Assembly: GCF_010470675.1 (NCBI RefSeq)
Contig: NZ_VOIQ01000023.1
Span: forward strand, 1 to 42,095
Reading direction: 5' to 3'
Source of the DNA: Desulfovibrio sp. JC010
GTDB lineage: Bacteria > Desulfobacterota > Desulfovibrionia > Desulfovibrionales > Desulfovibrionaceae
Length of the DNA stretch: 42,095 bases
Each line of letters begins with the position of its first letter. Position 1 is the first letter of the stretch. The translations under genes and the position numbers were made by a program. The notes beneath the pieces are model-generated. The model saw only the letters and a program-made list of their open reading frames with translations, did no database searches and was not told the DNA's origin. Below are positions 29,806-38,223 of this stretch, piece by piece.

Positions 29806-32118
29806 TTATATTTTGGGAATTTTTATGGTGAATCTTGAACCACGGCCTATTTCGGTATCAATTTCAAATGTTCCGTTGTGATTCTGTGTTATTATAAAAT
29901 ATGAAACAGAAAGTCCAAGGCCGGTTCCAACTCCCGGTGATTTGGTGGTGAAAAAGGGTTCAAAAATACGTCTTTTTACTTCCGGGCTCATGCCCGGGCC
30001 GTTGTCTTCCACTTCGGCAATGATAAATCTGTCATCTGTTCTGGTCCGCAGTGTGATGGTCGGTGTCCTGATGTCGGCAATTTCGTTGGTGGCAAATGCT
30101 GCATTTTTTACGAGGTTAAGCAGTACCTGTTCAATTTCAATGCGCAGGCAACTGATCATGCCAAGATCTTCTTGATATTCTTTAACTATTTTTGTGTGTT
30201 TGAAGTCGTATTTCTTTTTTAGATCATAATCACAGGTGATTATGTTCATGATATCGTCAAAAAGCTGGTTCAGGCTGCAGCTGCTCATGCCCTCATCGTT
30301 GCGGCGGGTAAAATTGAGCATGGTCCGGACAATATTTGCCGCCCGCTCACCTGAGCTGTGGATTCCATCCAACATTCTTATTATGCCACGTTCTTCAAGA
30401 AATCCGTTAATCTGTTCGCATGTGCAGCCGTGTTTTTCCGCAACTTTCACGCTGGCAGGAACGTCTGCTGAAATGCGGCGGTAAATATTCTGAACTGCCT
30501 GCAGAATTCCGGCAAGGGGGTTGTTGATTTCGTGGGCCATGCCTGCTGCAAGACCGCCGACGGAGACCATTTTTTCCGTCTGGATAAGCAGCTCCTGTGT
30601 TTTGACTTTTTCGGTCATGTCGACGATCGATGCGATGCAGTCTTTGCTGTCATCAATAATTTCGATATTTGCGTGAACATTTCGTATTTCACCATTGGCA
30701 CGCATGAATTTAAAATCATATGATTTAGGTGTGTTGTGCTCTTCGGAAAATCTGGTCTGAGCAAAACCGCTCATCCTTTCCAGTTCTTCAGGGGCAATGA
30801 AGTCCGACCACTTTTTCTTGTTTTCAATTTCTTCACGGGGAATTCCGCAAAGTTCCGCATATTGTTCATTGCATCTTTTTATCAAATGATTCTCGACAGT
30901 ATAAATGAGAGTTGCGGCACCACTGTTTTCAAATATGCTGCGGTAGTACTTTTCACTTTTTTTGAGCTTTTCTTCAATTTCTCTGCGGGTATTGATTTCG
31001 TGTTTGAATTTTCCGGCAACAAATATTGAGGCCAGCAGGATGATCATTATTGTTCCGAATATTACGGCGGCGATAAAAGCCGTTTCTTCCTTGATAGTTA
31101 CTTTTCCTGCTGTGGGATTGAAGAAAAAGTTATCGAGATTGCGGTTATTATCAACCAGTCCCTGTTTTATGAATTCTTCTCCGATATGTTCCCAGCGGGC
31201 GGGATTGCTGTGACCTATGCTTATCAGTTCCGGCAGGATCAGAGTTTTTATTGTGTCTGCTTCGTATGTTAAATGTCCTTTTGATTTTAACGAGCCGAAT
31301 TTGTCGATGATGATATCAATTAATTCTTCAGGGTGTTCAAGGGCGTATTGCCATCCTTTCAGGCTTGCCCTCAGGAATTTATCAACCCTTTCCGGGTGTT
31401 TTTGAATTTGAGCGCGCGAGGTAAAAAGCGTGTCACCGTAAAAATCAACCCCATGGGTGTAGGGATATATAATGGAAAAAGGTACATTCTCTTTTTTTAG
31501 ATAATACGGTTGGTTGGTAATATAGGCGGCAATGACGTCAAGTTGCGGATCAAAGTAATCTTCCGGCACAGCAAAGCGGTCCACAAGCTGGATGTCGCTG
31601 AGAGAAATACCACTTCTTTCCAGCATGACTTTCAGTTCAATATCCTGCGAAGCTGAATTCATGAGTACGGTTTTCCCCTTAATCGCCTGTGCTGTATGTA
31701 TAAGGGGTTGGTTTTTGGAAATAAACACAAGAGGGGAGTGCTGAAATATGGAAGCCAGCAGGACCACTTTTTTCCCTTTCAGGTAATGCAGCAGTATTTC
31801 AGAATTGCTGACTCCGAAGTCAGCCTTGCCGCCAAGTACCTGATCAATTGGGTTGTGGCGCAGGTCACGTTCAATGATTGTTACATCAAGGCCTTCGTCT
31901 TTGTAGTATCCTTTTTCAAGGGCAGCATAATATCCGGCAAACTGGAACTGGTGGAACCATTTAAGCTGCAGGGTTACCTTGTCCAGTTGCTTGTCGGCAA
32001 GACTGCTTTCGGGAAGAACAAACAGTGCCGAAAAAACAATAAGAGCGCAGAGTAGCAGTGAAAGAAATGAGCCGGTGCGCTTACAGGGGGGCTTGGGCAT
32101 GGAGAATTCATTATTCAA
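29806..32118 (-). CDS. Hybrid sensor: NMT1/THI5-type binding protein fused to PAS and histidine kinase
   Basis: 770 aa from a TTG at 32118 (AGGA 9 bp before it; the first ATG is 18 bp further in and lacks a site). Signal/membrane segment about 17-40; an NMT1/THI5-like periplasmic binding domain about 45-340 (VTLQLKWFHQFQFAGYYAALEKGYYKDEGLDV, ADFGVSNSEILL); a membrane helix about 350-372; a PAS domain about 385-500; HisKA with His in GLAAGMAHEINNPLAG; and HATPase_c (LLNLVKNAAFA, VEDNGPGMSPEVKRRIFEPFFTTK, GTGLGLSV). It therefore senses a small pyrimidine- or amine-like ligand directly in the periplasm. No cognate response regulator is adjacent. Confidence 0.9.
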   Translation of the reverse strand: MNNEFSMPKPPCKRTGSFLSLLLCALIVFSALFVLPESSLADKQLDKVTLQLKWFHQFQFAGYYAALEKGYYKDEGLDVTIIERDLRHNPIDQVLGGKADFGVSNSEILLHYLKGKKVVLLASIFQHSPLVFISKNQPLIHTAQAIKGKTVLMNSASQDIELKVMLERSGISLSDIQLVDRFAVPEDYFDPQLDVIAAYITNQPYYLKKENVPFSIIYPYTHGVDFYGDTLFTSRAQIQKHPERVDKFLRASLKGWQYALEHPEELIDIIIDKFGSLKSKGHLTYEADTIKTLILPELISIGHSNPARWEHIGEEFIKQGLVDNNRNLDNFFFNPTAGKVTIKEETAFIAAVIFGTIMIILLASIFVAGKFKHEINTRREIEEKLKKSEKYYRSIFENSGAATLIYTVENHLIKRCNEQYAELCGIPREEIENKKKWSDFIAPEELERMSGFAQTRFSEEHNTPKSYDFKFMRANGEIRNVHANIEIIDDSKDCIASIVDMTEKVKTQELLIQTEKMVSVGGLAAGMAHEINNPLAGILQAVQNIYRRISADVPASVKVAEKHGCTCEQINGFLEERGIIRMLDGIHSSGERAANIVRTMLNFTRRNDEGMSSCSLNQLFDDIMNIITCDYDLKKKYDFKHTKIVKEYQEDLGMISCLRIEIEQVLLNLVKNAAFATNEIADIRTPTITLRTRTDDRFIIAEVEDNGPGMSPEVKRRIFEPFFTTKSPGVGTGLGLSVSYFIITQNHNGTFEIDTEIGRGSRFTIKIPKI

Positions 32119-32222
32119 AATGTAAATCCTGTGTTTTTGAGTATGAAATTACCTGAATGCTAACAGAAAGGGCGTTCTTTGGAAATAATTCCCTTGGATT
32201 AAAAGGCGGGTACAGGACAGGA

Positions 32223-32258
32223 TAAAAGAAAAGGCTCTGCAAAATCTGCAGAGCCTTG
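32223..32258 (-). terminator. Terminator of the first tRNA-Met gene
   Basis: AAGGCTCTGCA and TGCAGAGCCTT form an 11-bp stem with a 5-nt loop, followed on the minus strand by TTCTTTT, just past the tRNA 3' end. Confidence 0.8.
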
Positions 32259-32267
32259 TAATTATCG

Positions 32268-32344
32268 TGGTAGCGAGGAAGGGAATTGAACCCCCGACAC
32301 TGCGGATATGAGCCGCATGCTCTAACCAACTGAGCTACCTCGCC
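32268..32344 (-). tRNA. tRNA-Met(CAT), copy 1
   Basis: 77 nt including an encoded CCA. Cloverleaf: acceptor GGCGAGG/CCTCGCT (one G-U at the end), D-arm TAGCTCAGTTGGTTAGAGC, anticodon stem GCGG/CCGC with loop CTCATAT (anticodon CAT) and T-arm GGGGGTTCAATTCCC. The body matches elongator Met rather than the initiator; tRNA-Ile2 with modified CAT is an alternative, but the acceptor stem argues for Met. Confidence 0.93.
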
Positions 32345-32384
32345 ACGCTTTGTGGGTTGAACTTCCTGTCCAACGAGGAAAGTG

Positions 32385-32411
32385 TTTATACATTCCTGAG
32401 CAGCTTGGCAA
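32385..32411 (-). promoter_or_regulatory. Promoter of tRNA-Met copy 1
   Basis: -35 TTGCCA (32406-32411), 15-bp spacer, -10 TATAAA (32385-32390) on the minus strand. Copy 2 has the same arrangement (TTGCCA, TATAGA). The spacer is short. Confidence 0.45.
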
Positions 32412-32473
32412 GTAAAAAATGACAAAAATTTCGGTATAATAATTATATAATGAATTGTCGCGAATACAAAAGA

Positions 32474-32503
32474 AAAAGCCCTGCAAAATTTTGCAGGGCT
32501 TTA
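32474..32503 (-). terminator. Terminator of the second tRNA-Met gene
   Basis: AAAGCCCTGCAAAA and TTTTGCAGGGCTTT form a near-perfect hairpin; on the minus strand TTCTTTT follows. It is homologous to the hairpin after copy 1. Confidence 0.8.
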
Positions 32504-32512
32504 TGACTATCG

Positions 32513-32589
32513 TGGTAGCGAGGAAGGGAATTGAACCCCCGACACTGCGGATATGAGCCGCATGCTCTAACCAACTGAGCTACCTCGCC
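32513..32589 (-). tRNA. tRNA-Met(CAT), copy 2
   Basis: 77 nt, apparently identical to copy 1 over the mature sequence. Each copy carries its own promoter and terminator, and the flanks are also similar, so a unit of about 245 bp was duplicated in tandem. Confidence 0.93.
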
Positions 32590-32722
32590 ACACTTTTTGT
32601 GGGCTGGACTTCCCGTCCAACGAGGAGTCTTTCTATACAGTCTGCCGATACTTGGCAAGTAAAAAATAAACTTTTTTTAAACTTTTTTTTAAACTCACCT
32701 GAATATCAATTGGTTATGTCTC

Positions 32723-33517
32723 CTAGCTCCAGAAAAAAAGCACCAGAGGAGCAATGGCCAGACGGTAATATGCAAAGGGACGCAGGGTCAGTTTGCCCAG
32801 CAGGTAGATGAATACCTTTACTGCCGCCCATGCGGAGAGAAAAGAGACAACAAATCCGACAGCCAGAAAGGGGATGTCGGCCATGGTGAAGAGCTTGTAG
32901 CTTTTAAGCATGTCGTACCCGGTGGCGGCAAACATGATAGGAACTGCGGCAATGAATGAGTACTCGGCAGCGATCTGGCGTTTGGCACCCAGCAGCATGC
33001 CGCCCATGATGGTAGCTGCGGAACGGGAGAATCCGGGCCAGAGGGCCAGACATTGAAAGCAGCCGATACCGAGGGCCAGCTTGGGGGTGACCTCATCAAG
33101 GGAATAGCAATTGGGACGGATGTCCTTTTTCTCAACAATCAGGATCATGATTGCCCCTACGCCGAGTGCCCATGCGACCGTATACGGATTGAAAAGGTGC
33201 TGTTTGATGAAGTCATGGGCCAGCAGACCGAGCACTGAAGCTGGCAGACTGGTCAGAAAAAGCAGGTAGAGTCCCCGGATGCCGGAAAATTTCTGGGTCG
33301 GGTTGGGCACGATCAATCCCCAGAAACGGGACCAGTAGAGCACTACCACGGCCAGAATTGCTCCAAGCTGGATAGCAACCTCGAACGAGGCCGCTTTTTC
33401 CCCGGTAAAGCCGAGCAGGTGTCCGGTGATGATCAGGTGTCCGGTGCTGGAGACCGGGAGGAATTCAGTCAAGCCTTCCACAATGCCGAGAATTGCGGCA
33501 GTAAATAGCGATGTCAT
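32723..33517 (-). CDS. uppP: Undecaprenyl-diphosphatase UppP (BacA)
   Basis: 264 aa, the usual length. Recycles undecaprenyl pyrophosphate to the monophosphate carrier for peptidoglycan and O-antigen synthesis. Signature motifs: EGLTEFLPVSSTGHL (residues about 14-28) and PGFSRSAATIMGG (near 160), containing the catalytic Glu, Ser and Arg. About eight membrane helices. Confers tolerance to bacitracin when abundant. Confidence 0.95.
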   Translation of the reverse strand: MTSLFTAAILGIVEGLTEFLPVSSTGHLIITGHLLGFTGEKAASFEVAIQLGAILAVVVLYWSRFWGLIVPNPTQKFSGIRGLYLLFLTSLPASVLGLLAHDFIKQHLFNPYTVAWALGVGAIMILIVEKKDIRPNCYSLDEVTPKLALGIGCFQCLALWPGFSRSAATIMGGMLLGAKRQIAAEYSFIAAVPIMFAATGYDMLKSYKLFTMADIPFLAVGFVVSFLSAWAAVKVFIYLLGKLTLRPFAYYRLAIAPLVLFFWS

Positions 33518-33664
33518 TAGTAATCCTTTATGATTGCCGGAAGTTCCGGCCTTGTTTTCAAGTTATCAGCCTTGGGTAAGCCAGCCTGCACAAAGTTGCA
33601 AGGGGCGGCAAGCTGGTGTACTGATGAAACTTAATCAATTACGTCTTAAACAAGGATTTTATAT

Positions 33665-33859
33665 ATGACTACTGTAGTGCCTCCCTGTGAACTGACCAGA
33701 AAAGCGGTTAAATGGATTTCCGAGCAGCAGGCTGAAACCGGCAAGTCCCTGAAATCACTGCTTGAAGAGGCTGGTATGAGATTCAATCTTTCTCCCAAGG
33801 ATATGGAATTTCTGGAACGTTTTTACGCTGAAAACAACGGCGATCCGGTAGAGTGCTAA
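33665..33859 (+). CDS. Small cytoplasmic protein preceding lptF
   Basis: 64 aa, helical and polar (ELTRKAVKWISEQQAETGKSLKSLLEEAGMRFNLSPKDMEFLERFYAEN). Not recognised. Its stop is 1 bp before the lptF TTG start, implying translational coupling to lptF; preceded by AAGGA. Could be a modulator of the LPS export operon or an independent small protein. Confidence 0.68.
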   Translation: MTTVVPPCELTRKAVKWISEQQAETGKSLKSLLEEAGMRFNLSPKDMEFLERFYAENNGDPVEC

Positions 33860-33860
33860 A

Positions 33861-35021
33861 TTGAAGCTTCTGCATCGCAATATTTTTAAAGAACTCATAT
33901 CCATATTCACCCTGAGCATTTCAGGTTTCATGGGCTTGATCCTCATCGGCAGGTTGCTGCAGTTCAGGGATTTGTTTATGGGGCAGAGTCTCGGCGCATT
34001 GGAAATAGCCAAGCTGTTCATGTACCTGTGCCCGTTTTTCCTGCTCATGCTCACCCCGATTGCAACCATGCTTTCGATTTTCCTCACTTTTTTGAGGATG
34101 AATGCGGACAATGAGATTACTGCGCTCAAATCCGGCGGTTTGAGTCTGTACCGACTGCTGCCCGCACCGATCATATTCTGCTTGCTCTGCACCGGGGCGG
34201 ATTTTTACTTTTCCCTTTACGGGCTTTCATGGGGGACGGAAAATTTTCGTAACGCGCTTATGGAATTCGCCCGCACCCAGAGTCAGTTGGCCATTCAGCC
34301 CGGAGTATTCAATAAGAATTTCCCGGGGTTGGTCTTTTATGCCGATGGAGTGGACGAGGAGACCGGGGTGATGAGTTCCGTCTTCGTGCGTGATAACACC
34401 CGTAAAGGCATGACCGCCACTATCGTGGCTCCGCTGGGTGAAATCCGTACCGATCCGAAGATGGGCCGCTTGCTTATCCATCTGGAAAACGGACGCATTT
34501 ACCAGCAGGAAAATGACCAGCTTTCCGTGCTTAAATTCAAGAATTATGATGTGCGTATCCCTCTTGCCAACATCCTGAAAGGTTATGATGTGGCAGAACT
34601 GCGTCCCAAGGAAATGTCATGGGAAAAGCTGGTCCGCATCAGCCGGGCCGGGGATCGCGCCGGGGAGATTGACCCCAGTTTTTTCAAAAAAGTTCAAGTA
34701 GAGGTTCAAAAACGGCTGGCCCTGCCCGTGGCCTGTCTGGTCCTTGGTATGTTTGCCGTGCCCATTGCCTGTATTTTCCGGGGACTCAAACAGCAGTACG
34801 GTTTGATAATCTCCATGGGGCTGTTTCTTGTCTACTACACCATGCTTTCACTAGGAGTTACTTTCGGCGAGAGCGGGGTGCTGACTCCGGTGGTCGGCCT
34901 GTGGCTGCCCAATATAACATTTGCAGTGATTTCGGTGGTATTGCTTAAGATGGCAGTTATGGAGCATTCATTCAGCATCAGGATTCCGTTCCTGAAGAAA
35001 TTCAGGAGGAAAGAAGCATGA
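33861..35021 (+). CDS. lptF: LptF, LPS export ABC transporter permease
   Basis: 386 aa. Permease of the LptB2FG transporter that extracts LPS from the inner membrane. Begins MKLLHRNIFKELISIFTLS with a transmembrane helix, has a periplasmic beta-jellyroll (about 120-260) and three more membrane helices at the C-terminus, as in YjgP/YjgQ proteins. The start is a TTG directly after the preceding stop. Ends overlapping lptG by ATGA. Confidence 0.92.
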   Translation: MKLLHRNIFKELISIFTLSISGFMGLILIGRLLQFRDLFMGQSLGALEIAKLFMYLCPFFLLMLTPIATMLSIFLTFLRMNADNEITALKSGGLSLYRLLPAPIIFCLLCTGADFYFSLYGLSWGTENFRNALMEFARTQSQLAIQPGVFNKNFPGLVFYADGVDEETGVMSSVFVRDNTRKGMTATIVAPLGEIRTDPKMGRLLIHLENGRIYQQENDQLSVLKFKNYDVRIPLANILKGYDVAELRPKEMSWEKLVRISRAGDRAGEIDPSFFKKVQVEVQKRLALPVACLVLGMFAVPIACIFRGLKQQYGLIISMGLFLVYYTMLSLGVTFGESGVLTPVVGLWLPNITFAVISVVLLKMAVMEHSFSIRIPFLKKFRRKEA

Positions 35022-36136
35022 TCCGCAGAATTCTTCCCGGATACCTTGCGTCCTATGTGCTGAAGCAGAACCTTTTCCTCATGTGCGTCTGTCTCGGCGT
35101 GGGAACCGGAATTTACCTGCTTTCCGACCTTTTTGACCGTCTGGACGATTTCATTGAGGCCGGGCTGGGCATGGGGACCATACTAAAGTATTTTCTGGTT
35201 AAGATGCCGCTCATCTTTTCCCAGATTCTACCCGCAGTGTTCCTAATCTCCATGATCGTGCAGCTTTGCGTTATGGCCCGGAGCAAAGAGCTTCTGGCTC
35301 TGCGTACCGGAGGGCTGTCGCTGATCTGGTTTCTCAGGTTTTTTGTGATCTATGCCGTGATCTGGTCTTTTGGACAGCTGCTTTTTTCGCAGGTGATCGG
35401 GGTTTACGGTGAGCAGGAGGCCTATCGCATCTGGAAAGAAGATGTGCGTAAAAGCATGCTCGACAAGCGAGTACTCAAGAATATCTGGCTCAAGCAGGGG
35501 CGTTTTGTGGTCGAGGCCAAGCAGGTTATGCCCTTCGGCAACCAGGCCAAGGGGATAACCGTCTACGAATTTGCCGAAGGCAACGGCGGAATCAAGCGGG
35601 TTATCACCTCAGAAAGTGCCGAGGTAAGCAGCAAGTACGGTTGGAAGCTGGAGAATGCGGTGGAACTCAGTCCGGATCGTTTCGCTTCCCGCAAGCACCC
35701 TATGTTCACCATGCCCATCAAGCTCAATCTTGATGTCTTCAAGGTGGTTGATCCGGATATTGACCCCGCCCAACTGCCGTTATGGCAACTTGATCAGGTC
35801 ATCGAGCAGCTCAAGTTGTCCGGTTCCAGTGTGGATCGGCTGGTCACGGCGTGGCATTCCAAGTGGGCTTATGCCTTTTCGCTGCTGACCATGGCCCTTG
35901 TTTCGTTGGCACTGATTACAATCAGCGAGAATATTTACCTGAACATCGGCCTTGGGCTGGGGATGACTTTTGCTTATTACGCCCTGTTTATGGTCGGAGC
36001 CTCAGCAGGGGATAGCGGGGCCTTGCCGCCTATTGTTGCAGCATGGTTCGGGAATATATTGATTAGTGGATTAGCACTTGGGCGTATCGCGTGGGTCTTT
36101 GTGCCGGAGCATTTCGGCAAGTATTTTAAGAGATAA
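35018..36136 (+). CDS. lptG: LptG, LPS export ABC transporter permease
   Basis: 372 aa. Second permease of the LptB2FG complex; same YjgP/YjgQ fold as LptF (RRILPGYLASYVLKQNLFLM at the start, RTGGLSLIWFLRF near 100, periplasmic domain about 125-265, C-terminal helices with GLGLGMTFAYYALFMVGASAGDSG). ATG overlaps the lptF stop. Followed by a REP-like repeat, then the convergent engB gene. Confidence 0.92.
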   Translation: MIRRILPGYLASYVLKQNLFLMCVCLGVGTGIYLLSDLFDRLDDFIEAGLGMGTILKYFLVKMPLIFSQILPAVFLISMIVQLCVMARSKELLALRTGGLSLIWFLRFFVIYAVIWSFGQLLFSQVIGVYGEQEAYRIWKEDVRKSMLDKRVLKNIWLKQGRFVVEAKQVMPFGNQAKGITVYEFAEGNGGIKRVITSESAEVSSKYGWKLENAVELSPDRFASRKHPMFTMPIKLNLDVFKVVDPDIDPAQLPLWQLDQVIEQLKLSGSSVDRLVTAWHSKWAYAFSLLTMALVSLALITISENIYLNIGLGLGMTFAYYALFMVGASAGDSGALPPIVAAWFGNILISGLALGRIAWVFVPEHFGKYFKR

Positions 36137-36170
36137 GTTGATACGCTACGCGCTTTTTATGAAATGATTT

Positions 36171-36300
36171 TGTCTCCGACGGCCAAAGGAGCTAAGCCCC
36201 TTTGGAATCCCTATTAGGCGAAGCCTTAACAAAAAGTTTTGGGATTCTTAAACCCTTTTTCGAAAAGGGTTTAAGGCCCCCGGCAGGGCCGCCGGAGGCA
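36171..36300. repeat. REP-like hairpin repeat, copy A
   Basis: The core GCGAAGCCTTAACAAAAAGTT...GGGATTCTTAAACCC, an AAACCCTTTTTCGAAAAGGGTTT hairpin and GGCCCCCGGCAGG is shared, inverted, with 40543-40612, and in part with 41918-41965. It lies between the convergent lptG and engB genes, so its hairpins may also serve as a bidirectional terminator. An additional GGCCAAAGG...CCTTTGG hairpin stands at its left end. Confidence 0.75.
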
Positions 36301-36306
36301 TATTAT

Positions 36307-36912
36307 TTATTCAGATTCTTCCTCAATATCGGCTAGTTCGGGAATCGCGGTAACATCCAGCATATTCCAGAGTCTGGTGCGGTTCATGCCGGTTTTGCTG
36401 GAAACGCAAAGCGGCTTGACTTTGAGGATATCTTCCCATTTGTTCTGGACTTTTGCGCGATCCCTCTGCTTGGTCTTGTCCGATTTGGTCATGATGGGCA
36501 GGATGGGGATGTTGCAGTGCCGGAAGTAGGCAATGAGATCCAGATCGTTCTGCTGCGGGGTGTGACGGCTGTCCAGCAGTACCGCGGCAGCAGCTACATG
36601 CGGGTTGTCGAGCAGATATTTGTCGATGAGTTTGCCCCATTTTGCGCGCTCGGTCTTGGAGCAGCGGGCGTAGCCGTAGCCGGGCAGGTCTACTAAAAAG
36701 TAGCCGTGCGGGCTTACTTCATAATAGTTGAGACTGCGGGTCTTGCCCGGTGAGGAACTGATCTTGGCCAGCTTTTTTCTGTTGGCAAGACAGTTGATCA
36801 GCGAGGACTTGCCGACATTGGAACGCCCGGCCAGAATGATCTGCGGCGCGGCCAGCTCTTCAAGCTGATTGATCTCGTAGACTGTTTTAATTAGTGTGAG
36901 TGTATTATCCAT
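36307..36912 (-). CDS. engB: EngB (YsxC/YihA), ribosome-biogenesis GTPase
   Basis: 201 aa, the family length. GTPase needed for 50S assembly. G1 GRSNVGKSS (residues about 28-36), G2 Thr in SSPGKTRSLNY, G3 DLPGYGYA, G4 TKSDK, and G5 SSKTG are all visible. Start ATG at 36912 with AAGG in the leader. Confidence 0.95.
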   Translation of the reverse strand: MDNTLTLIKTVYEINQLEELAAPQIILAGRSNVGKSSLINCLANRKKLAKISSSPGKTRSLNYYEVSPHGYFLVDLPGYGYARCSKTERAKWGKLIDKYLLDNPHVAAAAVLLDSRHTPQQNDLDLIAYFRHCNIPILPIMTKSDKTKQRDRAKVQNKWEDILKVKPLCVSSKTGMNRTRLWNMLDVTAIPELADIEEESE

Positions 36913-37051
36913 AAGGAATTTTCCTTGATTATTCGTGGTTGCGTAAACCCGGCTAGTTCACTTATTTCTTAAGGTTAGTCAAGCCGGACGATCATTACAA
37001 GGATATTTTCCAATAACCTGAACCCAAACCTTAATATAATAGGCGGATTCA

Positions 37052-37507
37052 ATGAAAACTTTCCTGATCCTGAACGGGCCGAATCTCGGATATGTTGGCA
37101 AACGTCAGCCTGAGATATACGGCTCTGATAAAATTGAAGATATTCCCGATCATCTTAAAGTGTTAATGGGTGACAGAGCCGATGAAATCAAGCTGGAATT
37201 CTTCCAGTCCAATTCTGAAGGAGCCTTGATTGATAGGCTGGAAAAAGCCCGTGAAGACGGAATTGACGGGGTTGCTTTCAACGCCGGAGCCTATACCCAT
37301 ACCAGTCTTGCCATTGCGGATTGCCTTGCATGGATTGAAGTTCCCTGCGTGGAAGTGCACATCAGCAACATCTGGGCGCGGACAGAAGATCCTGTTCGCC
37401 AGCAAAGTTTTATGGGAAAACAGTGCATTGGAGTAATTGCCGGATTCGGAATAATGAGCTATGCCTTGGCCGTTCAAGCATTGTTTTCGCATGTAACAGC
37501 TGATTAA
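37052..37507 (+). CDS. aroQ: AroQ, type II 3-dehydroquinate dehydratase
   Basis: 151 aa. Third step of the shikimate pathway. Motifs: NGPNLGYVGKRQPEIYG (active-site Tyr at the end), FFQSNSEGALID, FNAGAYTHTS (Asn and Thr/His of the active site) and PCVEVHISNI (catalytic His). GYV replaces the more usual NLL after NGPNL, a mild variation. 66 bp upstream of efp, and probably co-transcribed. Confidence 0.93.
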   Translation: MKTFLILNGPNLGYVGKRQPEIYGSDKIEDIPDHLKVLMGDRADEIKLEFFQSNSEGALIDRLEKAREDGIDGVAFNAGAYTHTSLAIADCLAWIEVPCVEVHISNIWARTEDPVRQQSFMGKQCIGVIAGFGIMSYALAVQALFSHVTAD

Positions 37508-37573
37508 GACAGCGGGGCAAGGCTTAAAGGTGCCGACTGATGGCCCTGCAAAAAATATTTATTTGGAGGAAAT

Positions 37574-38134
37574 ATGATTTCTACTAAAGATTTTAGAAAC
37601 GGACTGAAGATCGAAATTGACGGTAAACCTTACGAAATTGTTGAATTCCAGCATTTCAAGCCCGGTAAGGGCGGCGCATTTGTACGTACCAAGCTGCGCA
37701 ACATGTTCACCGGCCGCATCACCGACCAGACTTTTCGCTCCGGTGAAAAAGTAGTTAAGCCCGACATGGCTACCAAAGAAATGCAGTACCTGTACAAAGA
37801 CGGTGAAGATTATGTGCTCATGGACCTCGAATCCTACGAGCAGATGAACGTTGCCGCTGACGTTATCGCTACTGCCGGCGGTTTCATGAAAGAAGGCGAA
37901 ACCAACAAGGCTCTGCTTTACAATGGTGATGTGATCGGTGTTGACCTGCCTGCTTCCGTAATCCTTGAAGTTGCCCAGACCGATCCCGGTGTGCAGGGTG
38001 ACCGCGTAAGTAACGCAACCAAGCCCGCCACCCTCGAAACCGGACTGGGCATCAACGTACCCCTGTTCATCAACGAAGGTGACAAAATCAAGGTTGATAC
38101 CCGTTCCAGCGAATATCTCGGTCGCGAAAAGTAA
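37574..38134 (+). CDS. efp: Elongation factor P
   Basis: 186 aa. Relieves ribosome stalling at polyproline. Domain I carries the PGKGGAF loop (Lys at the site modified by lysylation or related modification in other bacteria), domains II-III follow with the signature VGVDLPASV...[12 protein letters not shown] near residues 120-160. GGAGG precedes the ATG by 7 bp. Confidence 0.96.
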   Translation: MISTKDFRNGLKIEIDGKPYEIVEFQHFKPGKGGAFVRTKLRNMFTGRITDQTFRSGEKVVKPDMATKEMQYLYKDGEDYVLMDLESYEQMNVAADVIATAGGFMKEGETNKALLYNGDVIGVDLPASVILEVAQTDPGVQGDRVSNATKPATLETGLGINVPLFINEGDKIKVDTRSSEYLGREK

Positions 38135-38223
38135 TTTGATACTTACTTGTTTCGGGGGGCTTACTGCTCCCCGAAAATTGATTTTCACCAGCCCTTATCC
38201 GGGACCAAACGGAGGATGAGACA

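Noticed and set aside
32223-32680. The tRNA-Met pair as a second integration site
   Set aside because: No integrase is adjacent and the flanks are a plain tandem duplication.
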